Shown: in pieces, positions 55,341 to 64,000 of the stretch
Layout: every line of letters starts with the position of its first letter
How positions within the stretch are numbered: the first letter of the stretch is position 1
From: Blattabacterium cuenoti
GTDB taxonomy: Bacteria; Bacteroidota; Bacteroidia; Flavobacteriales; Blattabacteriaceae
Reading direction: 5' to 3'
DNA: 64,000 bases
NCBI RefSeq assembly: GCF_014251555.1
Contig: NZ_CP059190.1
Span: forward strand, 571,308-635,307
The notes under the pieces: model-generated
What the model was told of the DNA's origin: nothing
The model's input: the letters and a program-made list of their open reading frames with translations, nothing else
The model's database searches: none
Translations under genes and position numbers: made by a program

Positions 55341-56579
55341 TTAATACTTTAATAATAATTTTTTTGCTTTTAAAAGACCTTCAAATAAACAATCTATTTC
55401 TTTAAAAGTATTATACACAGAAAAACTAGCACGAATCATCCCTGAAACTTTAAAAAAGTTCATTAATGGTTGTGCACACAAATGTCCTGTACGAACAGAA
55501 ATACCTAAACGATCTAAAACACTTCCTACATCAAAACAATGTAATTTATTCAAATTAAAAGAAATAATACTGGATTTTTGAGAAAAATCTTTGACTTTTC
55601 CATATAATAGAATTCCATCTATGGAACTTAAACGTTGAATGGCATATGACAAAAGTTTTTCTTTATAAGATTGTATATTTTGTATTCCAATCTTTTCCAC
55701 AAAATCTATAGCGGAACCCCATACTATAATTCCTTCTATATTTGGAGTTCCTGCTTCGAATTTAAAAGGTAAATCTGAATAAGTTGTTTTTTCAAAACTA
55801 ACATTTTTAATCATCTCTCCTCCAAATTGATAAGGAGAAATAGTTTCCAATATTTCTTTTTTACCATATAATACTCCAATTCCAGTAGGTCCATACATTT
55901 TATGTGCAGAAAAAACATAAAAATCCGCATTTAAATCTTGCATATCCAAATCTAAATTAGAAGGAACTTGAGCTCCATCGATCAAAACTAATGCACCATA
56001 TTCATGAGATTTATCAATAATATATTTAATAGGATTAATTATTCCTAAAACATTAGATATATGACTAACAGATACTATTTTTGTTTTTCTTGAAATTAGA
56101 AATTCAAAATCTTTTAATTTTAAAAAACCATTTTCGTAAATGGGGATTATTTTTAAAACAGCGCCTCTTTTTTCACAAATAATTTGCCATGGAACAATAT
56201 TTGAGTGATGTTCAGAACACGAAATAATAATTTCGTCTCCTTTTCCTATCAAAGAACTGATACTAGAAGCGACTAAATTAATGGATTCGGTAGCCCCTTT
56301 TGTAAAAACAATTTCTGAAGAATATTTTGCATGAATAAATTTCTGAATTTTTTTTCTTGTATTTTCTACTTCTATTGTAGCTTTTTGACTCATATAATGC
56401 AATCCACGATGAACATTAGCATTCATTATAGAATAATAATTTTGAGAGGCTTGAATAACCTGTAAAGGTTTTTGAGTAGTAGCCGCATTATCTATATAAA
56501 TCAAAGGATTTGAATAAATTTTTTCTTTTAAAATTGGAAATTGATTTCTTATCTTCTGTATTTCTTCTTCTGAAAACAT
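55341..56579 (-). CDS. sufS: SufS cysteine desulfurase
   Basis: A 412-residue PLP enzyme delivering sulfur from cysteine. Lys227 (SAHKMYGPTG) binds PLP, and Cys368 in RTGHLCAQPL is the persulfide cysteine. SEHHSNIVPWQ is the second family signature. It is the last gene of the suf cluster (sufA-B-C-D-S in transcription order) and lies 6 bp after sufD. Confidence 0.97.
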   Translation of the reverse strand: MFSEEEIQKIRNQFPILKEKIYSNPLIYIDNAATTQKPLQVIQASQNYYSIMNANVHRGLHYMSQKATIEVENTRKKIQKFIHAKYSSEIVFTKGATESINLVASSISSLIGKGDEIIISCSEHHSNIVPWQIICEKRGAVLKIIPIYENGFLKLKDFEFLISRKTKIVSVSHISNVLGIINPIKYIIDKSHEYGALVLIDGAQVPSNLDLDMQDLNADFYVFSAHKMYGPTGIGVLYGKKEILETISPYQFGGEMIKNVSFEKTTYSDLPFKFEAGTPNIEGIIVWGSAIDFVEKIGIQNIQSYKEKLLSYAIQRLSSIDGILLYGKVKDFSQKSSIISFNLNKLHCFDVGSVLDRLGISVRTGHLCAQPLMNFFKVSGMIRASFSVYNTFKEIDCLFEGLLKAKKLLLKY

Positions 56580-56585
56580 ATTAGA

Positions 56586-57896
56586 TTATAAGTGTTGATT
56601 TAATTTTTTCTTCATTTTTTGACAGACAAATTTTTTCAATTCAAAAATATGAATAAGGTTTAATATCTCTTCCAGAAAAGAAAACAATAATAACATTTTT
56701 CCATTTTTTTCAGAAATTCCTCTTGATTGAAGATAAAATAACTCTTTTTCTTGAAGATTTCCTATCGTGCAACCATGTGAACATTTCACATCTTCAGAAT
56801 AAATTTCTAATTGAGGTTTAGTATACATACACGCTTCATCAGAAAAAAGAATATTGCTATTTTTTTGAAAAGCGTTTATTCCTTTAATCCGTTCATTAAC
56901 AATTATTTTTCCATTAAAAATTCCCTTAGATTTATCAAATAAAATATTCTTGTATAATTGATAACTAGAAGCATTGGAATATAAATGATTTATCAAAGTA
57001 TGATGATCTACAAGTTGTTTTTCTGATAAAAGAGAAATTCCATATAAATAAGAATAAGTTTTTTCTCCATTGGAATAAAATTTCAAATTGTTTCTAATAA
57101 AATTTCCTTGAAAAGAAAAAGTGTAAACGGAACATTTGCTATACTTTTTTTGTTTTAAAAATGTATTATCTATTATGGATGTTTCACCAAAATTGTCTTG
57201 TATCTTATAATAATCGATTTGACTATGATTTGAAGCATAAACTTCACTGATTGAATTTATAAAAACTAAATGTTTTTTTAAACATTTATGATGTTCAATC
57301 ACTTTAACATAAGAATGTTCTCCTACTATAATTAAATTTCTAGTGTTCAAAAAAATTTTTCCGGATTCTAAACCAGTAGAAATATGTAATATTTCTACTG
57401 GTTTTTCTAAAACTATATTATCAGGTATATAAATATAGGCTCCATCTTTTGAAAAAAGAGTATTTAAAGTATAGAAAACATTATATTGATAAGAAAATTT
57501 TCCATAATAATTTTTAATTTGATTTTCTTTTTGTGAAGCTATATTTGATAATATAACATGATTTTTCACTCCACAGAGTCGAGAAAGAGAAGAATTATAT
57601 TTTCCATCTATAAAAATCAAAAGAAAAGATTTTTCTCTTTTTAAAAAGATTAATTTTTTAATTTTTTGGTATTCTATATGTTCTATTTCTTTCTTTCCAC
57701 AAAGAACATGATAATCCTGATTTATAATTGGATTAATATCTGTATTATTCCATTCTTCATTTCTGGTAAAAGAAGGAAATCCTTTTTTTTTAAAAAAATC
57801 AATGTGTTTTTTTTGTAGAAAGGAGATATAAGAATTTTCTTCTTTTTTGGAAGAGTATTTATCAATTAATAAAATTATTTTTTCTTTTAACTGCAT
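56586..57896 (-). CDS. sufD: SufD scaffold subunit
   Basis: A 436-residue protein with the beta-helix core of SufB/SufD. FNGKIIVNERIKGINAFQKNSN and CSHGCTIGNLQEKELFYLQSRGI in the C-terminal third are the family signatures. It forms the SufBCD complex with SufB and SufC for [Fe-S] assembly. The first 150 residues are poorly conserved, as in other SufD proteins. It follows sufC by 10 bp. Confidence 0.93.
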   Translation of the reverse strand: MQLKEKIILLIDKYSSKKEENSYISFLQKKHIDFFKKKGFPSFTRNEEWNNTDINPIINQDYHVLCGKKEIEHIEYQKIKKLIFLKREKSFLLIFIDGKYNSSLSRLCGVKNHVILSNIASQKENQIKNYYGKFSYQYNVFYTLNTLFSKDGAYIYIPDNIVLEKPVEILHISTGLESGKIFLNTRNLIIVGEHSYVKVIEHHKCLKKHLVFINSISEVYASNHSQIDYYKIQDNFGETSIIDNTFLKQKKYSKCSVYTFSFQGNFIRNNLKFYSNGEKTYSYLYGISLLSEKQLVDHHTLINHLYSNASSYQLYKNILFDKSKGIFNGKIIVNERIKGINAFQKNSNILFSDEACMYTKPQLEIYSEDVKCSHGCTIGNLQEKELFYLQSRGISEKNGKMLLLFSFLEEILNLIHIFELKKFVCQKMKKKLNQHL

Positions 57897-57906
57897 TAAA
57901 TTAAAA

Positions 57907-58668
57907 TTATAACGAACAATCTTTTTTTTTTACAACCCAGTCATATCCCTCTTTTTCTAGTTTTTCAGCTAATTTTTTATTTCCTGACTGAATAATTTTA
58001 CCATTATATAAAATATGGACGATATAATCTGAAAGAATATGATCTAATAATCTCTTATAATGAGTAATAATTAAAACAGAATTTTTTTTATTTCGAAAAG
58101 TATTAATCCCCTGAGAAACGATACGTAAAGCATCTATATCTAAACCTGAATCCACCTCATCTAAAATTGAGAATAAAGGATCTAACATCATCATTTGAAA
58201 TATTTCATTTCGTTTTTTTTCTCCTCCTGAAAATCCTTCATTCAGAAAACGATAAACAAAATCTTTTTCAAGATTTAATCTTGAAGATGTATCTTTTATT
58301 TTCAATAATATTTCTTTAGCAGATATTTTATTCAGATTTCTTGCTTTTCGGATAGAATTTATAGCTGTTTTAATAAAGTTAATAACGGAAATTCCTGGTA
58401 TTTCTATTGGATGTTGAAAAGAAAGAAAAATTCCCAAATGTGCACGTTCTTCTGGAGAAAAATTTTCTAAATTTTTATTCAAAAAATAAATATATCCTTC
58501 AGTTATCTTATACTCTTTTTTTCCGGCTATTATAGAAGCAAGAGTACTCTTTCCAGAACCATTAGGACCCATGATCACATGAGTCTCTCCTGCATTTATC
58601 TCTAAATTAATTCCTTTCAAAACTTTTTTATCTTCTATAGAAACATGTAAATTTTTTATACTTAACAT
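57907..58668 (-). CDS. sufC: SufC ATPase
   Basis: A 253-residue ABC-type ATPase of the SufBCD complex, soluble and not a transporter. Walker A GPNGSGKST is at 34-42; the ABC signature reads EGFSGGEKKRNEI, typical of SufC; Walker B FSILDEVDSGLD follows. I chose the ATG at 58668 (MLSIKNLHVS); an upstream TTG at 58689 would overlap sufB. It lies 13 bp after sufB. Confidence 0.96.
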   Translation of the reverse strand: MLSIKNLHVSIEDKKVLKGINLEINAGETHVIMGPNGSGKSTLASIIAGKKEYKITEGYIYFLNKNLENFSPEERAHLGIFLSFQHPIEIPGISVINFIKTAINSIRKARNLNKISAKEILLKIKDTSSRLNLEKDFVYRFLNEGFSGGEKKRNEIFQMMMLDPLFSILDEVDSGLDIDALRIVSQGINTFRNKKNSVLIITHYKRLLDHILSDYIVHILYNGKIIQSGNKKLAEKLEKEGYDWVVKKKDCSL

Positions 58669-58681
58669 AATTATTTGAACG

Positions 58682-60127
58682 TTATCCAACAGATCCCTCC
58701 AAAGAGATTTCTAAAAGTTTTTTGGCTTCTACTGCAAATTCCATAGGCAATTTTTTTAAAATTTCACTGCTAAAACCATGAACTATTAAAGAAATAGTTT
58801 TTTCAGTATCGATCCCTCTTTGATTGCAATAAAAAATTTGTTCTTCTCCTATCTTTGAGGTAGTAGCTTCATGTTCTACTTGAGAAGTAGAATTATTATA
58901 TACATGAATGTATGGAAAAGTATGCGCTCCACATTGATCTCCTATTAATAAAGAATCGCATTGAGAAAAATTTCGTGAATGAATGGCTTGAGAACCTATT
59001 TTCACCAATCCTCTATAACTATTCTGGGCTTTTCCTGTAGAAATCCCTTTTGATATAATTACACTTTTTGTCTGTTTCCCGATATGTATCATTTTGGTTC
59101 CCGTATCTGCTTGTTGAAAGTCTTTAGTCAAGGCTAAAGAATAAAATTTTCCCATAGAAAAATCTCCTTTCAGAATACAAGATGGATATTTCCAAGTGAT
59201 AGAGGAACCTGTTTCTACTTGTATCCAAGATATTTTTGCTTTTTTTTCACATAATCCACGTTTTGTAACAAAATTGAAAACACCTCCTTCTCCTTTTTTA
59301 TTTCCGGGAAACCAATTTTGAACGGTGGAATATTTGACTTCAGAATTTTCCAAAGCTATAATTTCCACTACAGCTGCATGTAATTGATTTTCTTTTCTTT
59401 GTGGAGCAGTACATCCTTCTAAATAACTCACATAAGAATCTTGATCTGCAATAATCAAAGTTCTTTCAAATTGACCTGTCCCATTTTCGTTAATTCGAAA
59501 ATATGTTGATAATTCCATAGGACAACGAATTCCTTTTGGAATATAACAAAAAGAACCATCTGAAAAAACAGCTGAATTAAGAGCTGCATAAAAATTATCC
59601 TTTTTTGAAACTACTGAACCTAAATATTTTCTAACAATTTCTGGACATTTCTTTAAAGCATCATTGATAGAACAAAATATAATACCTTTATCTCTCAATT
59701 TTTTCTGAAACGTAGTGGCTAAAGAAACAGAATCTAATACTATATCTGTAGCTACTCCCGAAAGGGTTTTTCTTTCTTCTATAGGAACTCCTAATTTTTC
59801 AAATGTCTTTATTAATTCTGGATCTACTTCTTCTAACTTATTTAAGTTTATTTTTTTTTTAGGAGCGGAGTAATAACTTATTTCTTGAAATTTTGGAACA
59901 TTATATTTGATATTCGCCCATTTTGGATATTTCATTTTTTTCCATAGATGATAGGAATCTAATCTCCATTCTAACATCCATGTTGGTTCATTTTTCTTTT
60001 TTGTTATCAGGCGAATAATATCCTCGTTTAATCCTACTGGGATTTTATCTGATTCTATTGGAGTGTAAAATCCATATTTATACTCAGATTCAGTAAATTT
60101 TTTTAGTATTTTGTTGTTTTCTTTCAT
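58682..60127 (-). CDS. sufB: SufB scaffold subunit
   Basis: A 481-residue [Fe-S] assembly scaffold. Conserved stretches: PEWMLEWR-like [28 protein letters not shown] (with the conserved cysteine), and [20 protein letters not shown] near the C-terminus. It builds clusters with SufC and SufD; aconitase and LeuC in this window need them. It is 6 bp downstream of sufA. Confidence 0.97.
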   Translation of the reverse strand: MKENNKILKKFTESEYKYGFYTPIESDKIPVGLNEDIIRLITKKKNEPTWMLEWRLDSYHLWKKMKYPKWANIKYNVPKFQEISYYSAPKKKINLNKLEEVDPELIKTFEKLGVPIEERKTLSGVATDIVLDSVSLATTFQKKLRDKGIIFCSINDALKKCPEIVRKYLGSVVSKKDNFYAALNSAVFSDGSFCYIPKGIRCPMELSTYFRINENGTGQFERTLIIADQDSYVSYLEGCTAPQRKENQLHAAVVEIIALENSEVKYSTVQNWFPGNKKGEGGVFNFVTKRGLCEKKAKISWIQVETGSSITWKYPSCILKGDFSMGKFYSLALTKDFQQADTGTKMIHIGKQTKSVIISKGISTGKAQNSYRGLVKIGSQAIHSRNFSQCDSLLIGDQCGAHTFPYIHVYNNSTSQVEHEATTSKIGEEQIFYCNQRGIDTEKTISLIVHGFSSEILKKLPMEFAVEAKKLLEISLEGSVG

Positions 60128-60133
60128 TATGAT

Positions 60134-60463
60134 TTATGATGAAAAACTTTTTCCACATCCACAAGTGTGTTTTGCATTAGGATTTTTGAAATAAAATCCT
60201 TTTCCATTTAATCCATCCGAATATTCCAACGTTGTTCCTTCCAAATAAGGAATACTATTTTGATCTATCAATATTTTCATTTCTTGATGCTGAAAAAGTC
60301 TGTCTCCTTTTTGTTTTTCTTGATCAAAAGTCAGTTCATATGACATTCCTGAACATCCTCCACTTTTAACACCAAACCTGACGAAAGAAACATTATGAGA
60401 AAACCCCTCCTCTTTCATAAGAGAAATCAATTTACTTTTAGCTTTTTCAGATATAAAAACCAT
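60134..60463 (-). CDS. sufA: A-type iron-sulfur carrier SufA/IscA
   Basis: A 109-residue carrier that passes clusters to apoproteins. The three ligand cysteines are Cys37 (SGGCSGMSYEL), Cys101 and Cys103 (HTCGCGKSF). It heads the five-gene suf run, with about 40 bp between it and the DUF192 gene. No regulator gene such as sufR/iscR is next to it. Confidence 0.95.
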   Translation of the reverse strand: MVFISEKAKSKLISLMKEEGFSHNVSFVRFGVKSGGCSGMSYELTFDQEKQKGDRLFQHQEMKILIDQNSIPYLEGTTLEYSDGLNGKGFYFKNPNAKHTCGCGKSFSS

Positions 60464-60502
60464 AATATTTACAATTTTAAAGTTAAAGACAAAGATATAT
60501 AA

Positions 60503-61036
60503 TCAATTTTCATTATTTTCATTTAAAAACCAAGCAATTTTTGTAATTCCTTCTTTTATTCCCCATTTTTCTGACATTCCAGCATTAATTTCTAAAACAT
60601 ATTTTATTGTCGAAGGAAAATCAATTTTTTCAATTTCTCTCATAGGACTGACATTCTTATTCACAAAAAAAACAGTATCAAATTGATTTATATAAATAAT
60701 ATCTAAAGGAATTCTCATATTTTTCATATCAATCTTCTTATATTCTTCTTGATGATTTAACAAAAACAACATTCCTCTATTCTCTTTCAAAAAAGATCTA
60801 TATTTTAATCCATTCCTTTTTTCTGTATCTCTATCGGCTAATTCTATATCTATTTTTTTGATAATAGAATTTTTGTTTTTCATATATAATTCTCCATGTT
60901 TAACGAATTTTATTTCCAATAGATCTCCTACAGCCATATTTGGGTCTAAAAAAAAATCATCATCACTTCTTTCAGAAGAAGAAATAAAAAAGAATAAAAC
61001 CACTATCAGTGTAAAAAAAACATGAATTTTTTTCAT
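60503..61036 (-). CDS. DUF192 exported protein without lipobox cysteine
   Basis: A 177-residue protein with an N-terminal hydrophobic segment (KKIHVFFTLIVVLFFFISSS) and a DUF192 domain: IDIELADRDTEKRNGLKYRSFL and MRIPLDIIYINQFDTVFFV...GMSEKWGIKEG. Several DUF192 proteins are lipoproteins; here the signal region contains no cysteine, so it is either a simple secreted/anchored protein or has lost its lipobox. Function of DUF192 is unknown. It starts in a 1 bp overlap with lgt (TAATG). Confidence 0.82.
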   Translation of the reverse strand: MKKIHVFFTLIVVLFFFISSSERSDDDFFLDPNMAVGDLLEIKFVKHGELYMKNKNSIIKKIDIELADRDTEKRNGLKYRSFLKENRGMLFLLNHQEEYKKIDMKNMRIPLDIIYINQFDTVFFVNKNVSPMREIEKIDFPSTIKYVLEINAGMSEKWGIKEGITKIAWFLNENNEN

Positions 61037-61908
61037 TATGAAAAAAAATATTCTTTGATTCTTAATTTAAGAAGAAATAACCCAAAAATAATACAAGGAA
61101 TGCTGAGCCATTGTCCTGTATTTAAATATAAAAAATTAAAAACTTCCTTTCCTTGTGGTTCTTTTAAAAATTCTAATATAAAACGTGCAGACCAAAGAAA
61201 AGTAAAAAATATTCCAGATAAAAATCCATTATCAACCTTTTTCCTATTATATAAATACCATAGCAATAAAAAAATAAATAGATAACTAATCGATTCATAT
61301 ATTTGTGCAGGATGTCTAGGTACTATTTCTCCATATTCTGTATCCATTTGGACAAATTTCACTGCCCAAGGTAATTTTGTGTTACATGGTTTTCCCACTA
61401 TTTCAGAATTAAAAAAATTTCCTATTCTAATAAAAGAAGCTGATATAGCTGCTGCTATGCATAATCTATCACATATCCAAATAAAAGATTTTTTAAGTAT
61501 TTTTTTACTATAAAAAAAACTGGATAAAATAATCCCTATAGTTGCTCCATGACTAGACAATCCTCTATAACCAATAAATTCATAACCTTTTATCAAACCT
61601 AATAAAGAGTGATGATTGTTTTCTCTGATAGGAAGTAATGCTTCTATCCAATGATCCGAAAAATAAGAAAAATCATAAAATAAAACTTGTCCTAATCTTG
61701 CACCGATAAGAGTTCCAAAGAAAGTGTATATTAACAAAGGATCCAAATATTTTTGATGTATATTTTCATTTTTATAAATAGACTTCATAATGCACCATCC
61801 TAACAAAAAAGAAATGATAAACATCAGACTATAAATGTGAATAGAAAAACCTTTCCATAAAGAAAATTTATGAATAGGATCCCAATTAATATATTCTAAC
61901 ATTTTCAT
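61036..61908 (-). CDS. lgt: prolipoprotein diacylglyceryl transferase
   Basis: A 290-residue inner-membrane enzyme attaching diacylglycerol to the lipobox cysteine of prolipoproteins. Family signatures are GARLGQVLFYDF (69-80), the catalytic-region His120 (SSHGATIG), and RIGNFFNSEIVG (161-172). About seven hydrophobic segments. Its retention means some lipoproteins are still made, consistent with the Lol-type permease. yidD is 5 bp upstream on the same strand. Confidence 0.95.
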   Translation of the reverse strand: MKMLEYINWDPIHKFSLWKGFSIHIYSLMFIISFLLGWCIMKSIYKNENIHQKYLDPLLIYTFFGTLIGARLGQVLFYDFSYFSDHWIEALLPIRENNHHSLLGLIKGYEFIGYRGLSSHGATIGIILSSFFYSKKILKKSFIWICDRLCIAAAISASFIRIGNFFNSEIVGKPCNTKLPWAVKFVQMDTEYGEIVPRHPAQIYESISYLFIFLLLWYLYNRKKVDNGFLSGIFFTFLWSARFILEFLKEPQGKEVFNFLYLNTGQWLSIPCIIFGLFLLKLRIKEYFFS

Positions 61909-61913
61909 AAAAA

Positions 61914-62135
61914 TTAAATCATAGGAGGATCAAAACCTGAATTCCCCCAAGGATAACATTTAATAATTCTCTTAAAACCCATGAAAATGGCTTTAAAAAT
62001 ATTCCATCTTTTCAGAGATAGAATCATATAATCTGAACAAGTGGGAATATATCTGCAGTTATTTCCTATCCATGGAGATAGACCTATTTGGTATAGCTGA
62101 ATACTTTTTATAAAAAAATTTTTTATAATTATCAT
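61914..62135 (-). CDS. yidD: membrane protein insertion efficiency factor YidD
   Basis: A 73-residue protein with an N-terminal amphipathic helix and the YidD core CRYIPTCSDY, then GFKRIIKCYPWGNSGFDP. It is thought to help YidC-mediated membrane insertion. In many bacteria it lies between rnpA and yidC; here it sits alone between aconitase and lgt, so the ancestral cluster has been broken. Confidence 0.93.
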   Translation of the reverse strand: MIIIKNFFIKSIQLYQIGLSPWIGNNCRYIPTCSDYMILSLKRWNIFKAIFMGFKRIIKCYPWGNSGFDPPMI

Positions 62136-62147
62136 ACAATATGAATT

Positions 62148-64000
62148 TTATTTTTTTTTAATGAAATTCAAAGAAGAACCAGCTTTAAACCATTGAATTT
62201 GCCTTTCATTATAAGAATGTTGAACTATGATTTTTTCTTTATCTCCATTATAATGAATTAATTCTACATCTACATTTTTTTTTGGTTGAATATCTCTTAT
62301 ATAAAAATGAAAAATATCTTCTTCTTGAATTTTCTGATAATCAGAAGAATTTAAAAAGGTTAAAGCTAAAACTCCTTGTTTTTTTAAATTAGTTTCATGT
62401 ATTCTGGAAAAGGATTTCACAAGAACAACACGAACTCCTAAAAAACGAGGTTGCATTGCTGCATGTTCTCTTGAAGAACCTTCTCCATAATTCTCCTCCC
62501 CTACAATCAGGGTGGGTATATTTTTTGATTTATAAAATTTAGCCATATCAGGAACCGTCCCATAATTTCCTGTTATAACATTTTTTATTTTGTTTCTTTT
62601 ATGATTAAAAGCATTAACCGCTCCAATTAATAAATTTTCAGAAATTTTTTCCAGATGACCTCTATATTTTAGCCAAGGTCCAGCCATTGAAATATGATCT
62701 GTTGTACATTTCCCTTTAATTTTCATTAAAAGTCTTACATTAAGCAAATGATCTCCATTCCATGCTGGAAATGGAGATAAAATTTGTAATCTTTTCGAAT
62801 TTTTTTTTATTATTACAGATAACTTTTTTTTGTCTTCTGAAGGGAATTCATATCCTAATTCTTCTGTTTCAAAATTCCTTTTAGGAAGTTCCATGGTCTT
62901 AGGTTCTTCAAATTTAACATATTCACCTATCTCATTTCTTAACGTGTCTTTTCTAGGATCAAAAGTTAAATCACCAGAGAAAACTAAAGCAGTAACAATT
63001 TCCGGAGAAGCAATAAAAGCATGTGTATTTGGATTTCCATCATTACGAGATGAAAAATTTCTATTAAAAGAGTGAATGATCGTATTTTTCACATTATTTT
63101 TACTACTCTTTCTAAACCATTGGCCAATACAAGGGCCACAAGCATTGGAAAATATTTTTGCTCCAATATCCTGAAAATCAGAAATAAATCCTTTTTCTTT
63201 TATCAAAGAGTAAACTTTTTTTGATCCTGGTGTTACTAAATATTCAGAAGAGATTTTTAACTTTTTATCTTTTGCTTGTTGAATAATAGATATTGCTTTT
63301 GATAAGTCTTCAAAAGAAGAATTTGCACATGAACCAATTAACCCAATCTCTATCCTAGTTGGCCAATGATTTTTTAGCGCTTCTTCTTTCATTTTAGAAA
63401 TAGGAGTTGCCTTGTCAGGGGTAAAAGGACCATTAATGTATGGTTCTAAAACATTTAAATCGATTTCTATTACTTTATCATAATAATTATATGGATTACG
63501 ATCAACTTCTATGTCTGCTTTCAAAAAATCTTTTATTTTTTCAGTCATGGTAGAAACTTTTTCTCTTCCATTTTTATCCAAATAATTTTTCATTCTAACA
63601 TCATAAGGAAATAAAGAAGCAGTAGCTCCTATCTCTGCTCCCATATTACATATCGTTGCTTTTCCTACACAAGAAATATGATTAGTTCCTTTTCCAAAAT
63701 ATTCAATAATATGATTTGTAGCTCCTGAAACTCCAATCATTCCAGATAATTTTAATATTATATCTTTGGGAGAAGTCCACCCATTCATCTTTCCTTTTAA
63801 ATGAACTCCAATTATTTTGGGAAATTTTAACTCTAAAAAATAACCAGACATAACCTCAGCAGCATCAGATCCTCCTACTCCTATTGCTAACATTCCTAAG
63901 CCTCCTGCATTAGGAGTGTGAGAGTCAGTTCCTATCATCATTCCTCCAGGAAAAGCATAATTTTCTAAAACAACTTGATGAATAATGCCTGATCCGGGCG
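62148..64000 (-). CDS. acnA: aconitate hydratase, 5' part cut by window edge
   Basis: About 617 C-terminal codons of a mitochondrial-type aconitase; the frame is open to the right edge, where the sequence PGSGIIHQVVLENYAFPGG precedes GTDSHTPNAGG. Cluster cysteines are in GSCANSSFEDL and NACGPCIGQW. The swivel domain carries GEENYGEGSSREHAAMQPR. It isomerises citrate to isocitrate via cis-aconitate. With sucD here it indicates at least part of the TCA cycle. The gene start lies beyond 64000, so do not use the internal ATG at 63941 as a start. Confidence 0.96.
   Translation of the reverse strand, partial: PGSGIIHQVVLENYAFPGGMMIGTDSHTPNAGGLGMLAIGVGGSDAAEVMSGYFLELKFPKIIGVHLKGKMNGWTSPKDIILKLSGMIGVSGATNHIIEYFGKGTNHISCVGKATICNMGAEIGATASLFPYDVRMKNYLDKNGREKVSTMTEKIKDFLKADIEVDRNPYNYYDKVIEIDLNVLEPYINGPFTPDKATPISKMKEEALKNHWPTRIEIGLIGSCANSSFEDLSKAISIIQQAKDKKLKISSEYLVTPGSKKVYSLIKEKGFISDFQDIGAKIFSNACGPCIGQWFRKSSKNNVKNTIIHSFNRNFSSRNDGNPNTHAFIASPEIVTALVFSGDLTFDPRKDTLRNEIGEYVKFEEPKTMELPKRNFETEELGYEFPSEDKKKLSVIIKKNSKRLQILSPFPAWNGDHLLNVRLLMKIKGKCTTDHISMAGPWLKYRGHLEKISENLLIGAVNAFNHKRNKIKNVITGNYGTVPDMAKFYKSKNIPTLIVGEENYGEGSSREHAAMQPRFLGVRVVLVKSFSRIHETNLKKQGVLALTFLNSSDYQKIQEEDIFHFYIRDIQPKKNVDVELIHYNGDKEKIIVQHSYNERQIQWFKAGSSLNFIKKK

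Overview
The window looks like the chromosome of a reduced, strongly AT-rich Flavobacteriales (Bacteroidetes) endosymbiont. The gene content fits Blattabacterium, the cockroach symbiont, best. The evidence is a set of Bacteroidetes-type proteins (LpxC-FabZ fusion, a roughly 1,090-residue SecA, a short LeuA, an eukaryote-like single-chain glycyl-tRNA synthetase, flavobacterial arginine decarboxylase next to agmatinase). Extreme A/T homopolymer content, near-zero intergenic space, many 4-26 bp overlaps, and no mobile elements, phage genes or CRISPR arrays point the same way. TGA is used as a stop (for example leuD), so the code is standard. The genus assignment is inference from content, not from a database search.

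Layout. 1-3.3 kb: engB (cut by the window edge), an alpha/beta hydrolase, rnc, fabF and acpP on the minus strand. 3.4-12 kb: alternating short units with pckA, ribE, pdxA, atpC-atpD, ribF and an AddB-like nuclease. 12-16.3 kb: a complete minus-strand leucine operon leuA-leuC-leuD-leuB. 16.4-23 kb: a TPR-like conserved protein, a small membrane protein, tyrS, era and clpB. 23-30 kb: a plus-strand run of prfB, arginine decarboxylase, agmatinase, cmk, fabG and menD, then a SanA-like protein. 30-36 kb: secA, a DUF2795 protein, fmt, hup and pdxH, with a strong bidirectional hairpin between the last two. 36-39.6 kb: a CAU tRNA, a dnaN gene broken by a tandem duplication, and pheT. 39.6-50 kb: glyS, trxB, an HsdR-N-like protein, gap, lepA, tRNA-Arg(CCG), pth, sucD, efp, lpxC-fabZ, rpmH and an M14 peptidase. 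50-54.5 kb: a CPBP protease, rdgB, rnz, a LolC/E-type permease and rbfA. 54.6-62 kb: two tRNAs, rpmA-rplU, and a complete sufA-sufB-sufC-sufD-sufS set, then DUF192, lgt and yidD. The right edge holds a 5'-truncated aconitase.

How the genes work together. The window encodes essential biosynthesis for the host (leucine, riboflavin/FAD, PLP, menaquinone), central carbon flow (Pck, GapA, SucD, aconitase), Fe-S assembly, fatty acid synthesis (AcpP, FabF, FabG, FabZ) and translation. The arginine decarboxylase/agmatinase pair would turn arginine into putrescine plus urea, which fits a nitrogen-recycling symbiont.

I found no clearly new multi-gene system. The most interesting signals are erosion and repair. 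dnaN is split by a tandem duplication whose junction holds an A13 tract that could restore the frame by slippage. The LpxC half of the LpxC-FabZ fusion has lost several catalytic residues while FabZ is intact. PheT lacks its OB-fold tRNA-binding domain. The rpmA stop codon lies inside a tRNA gene. A SanA-like gene keeps its membrane anchor but has no standard start codon in front of it.
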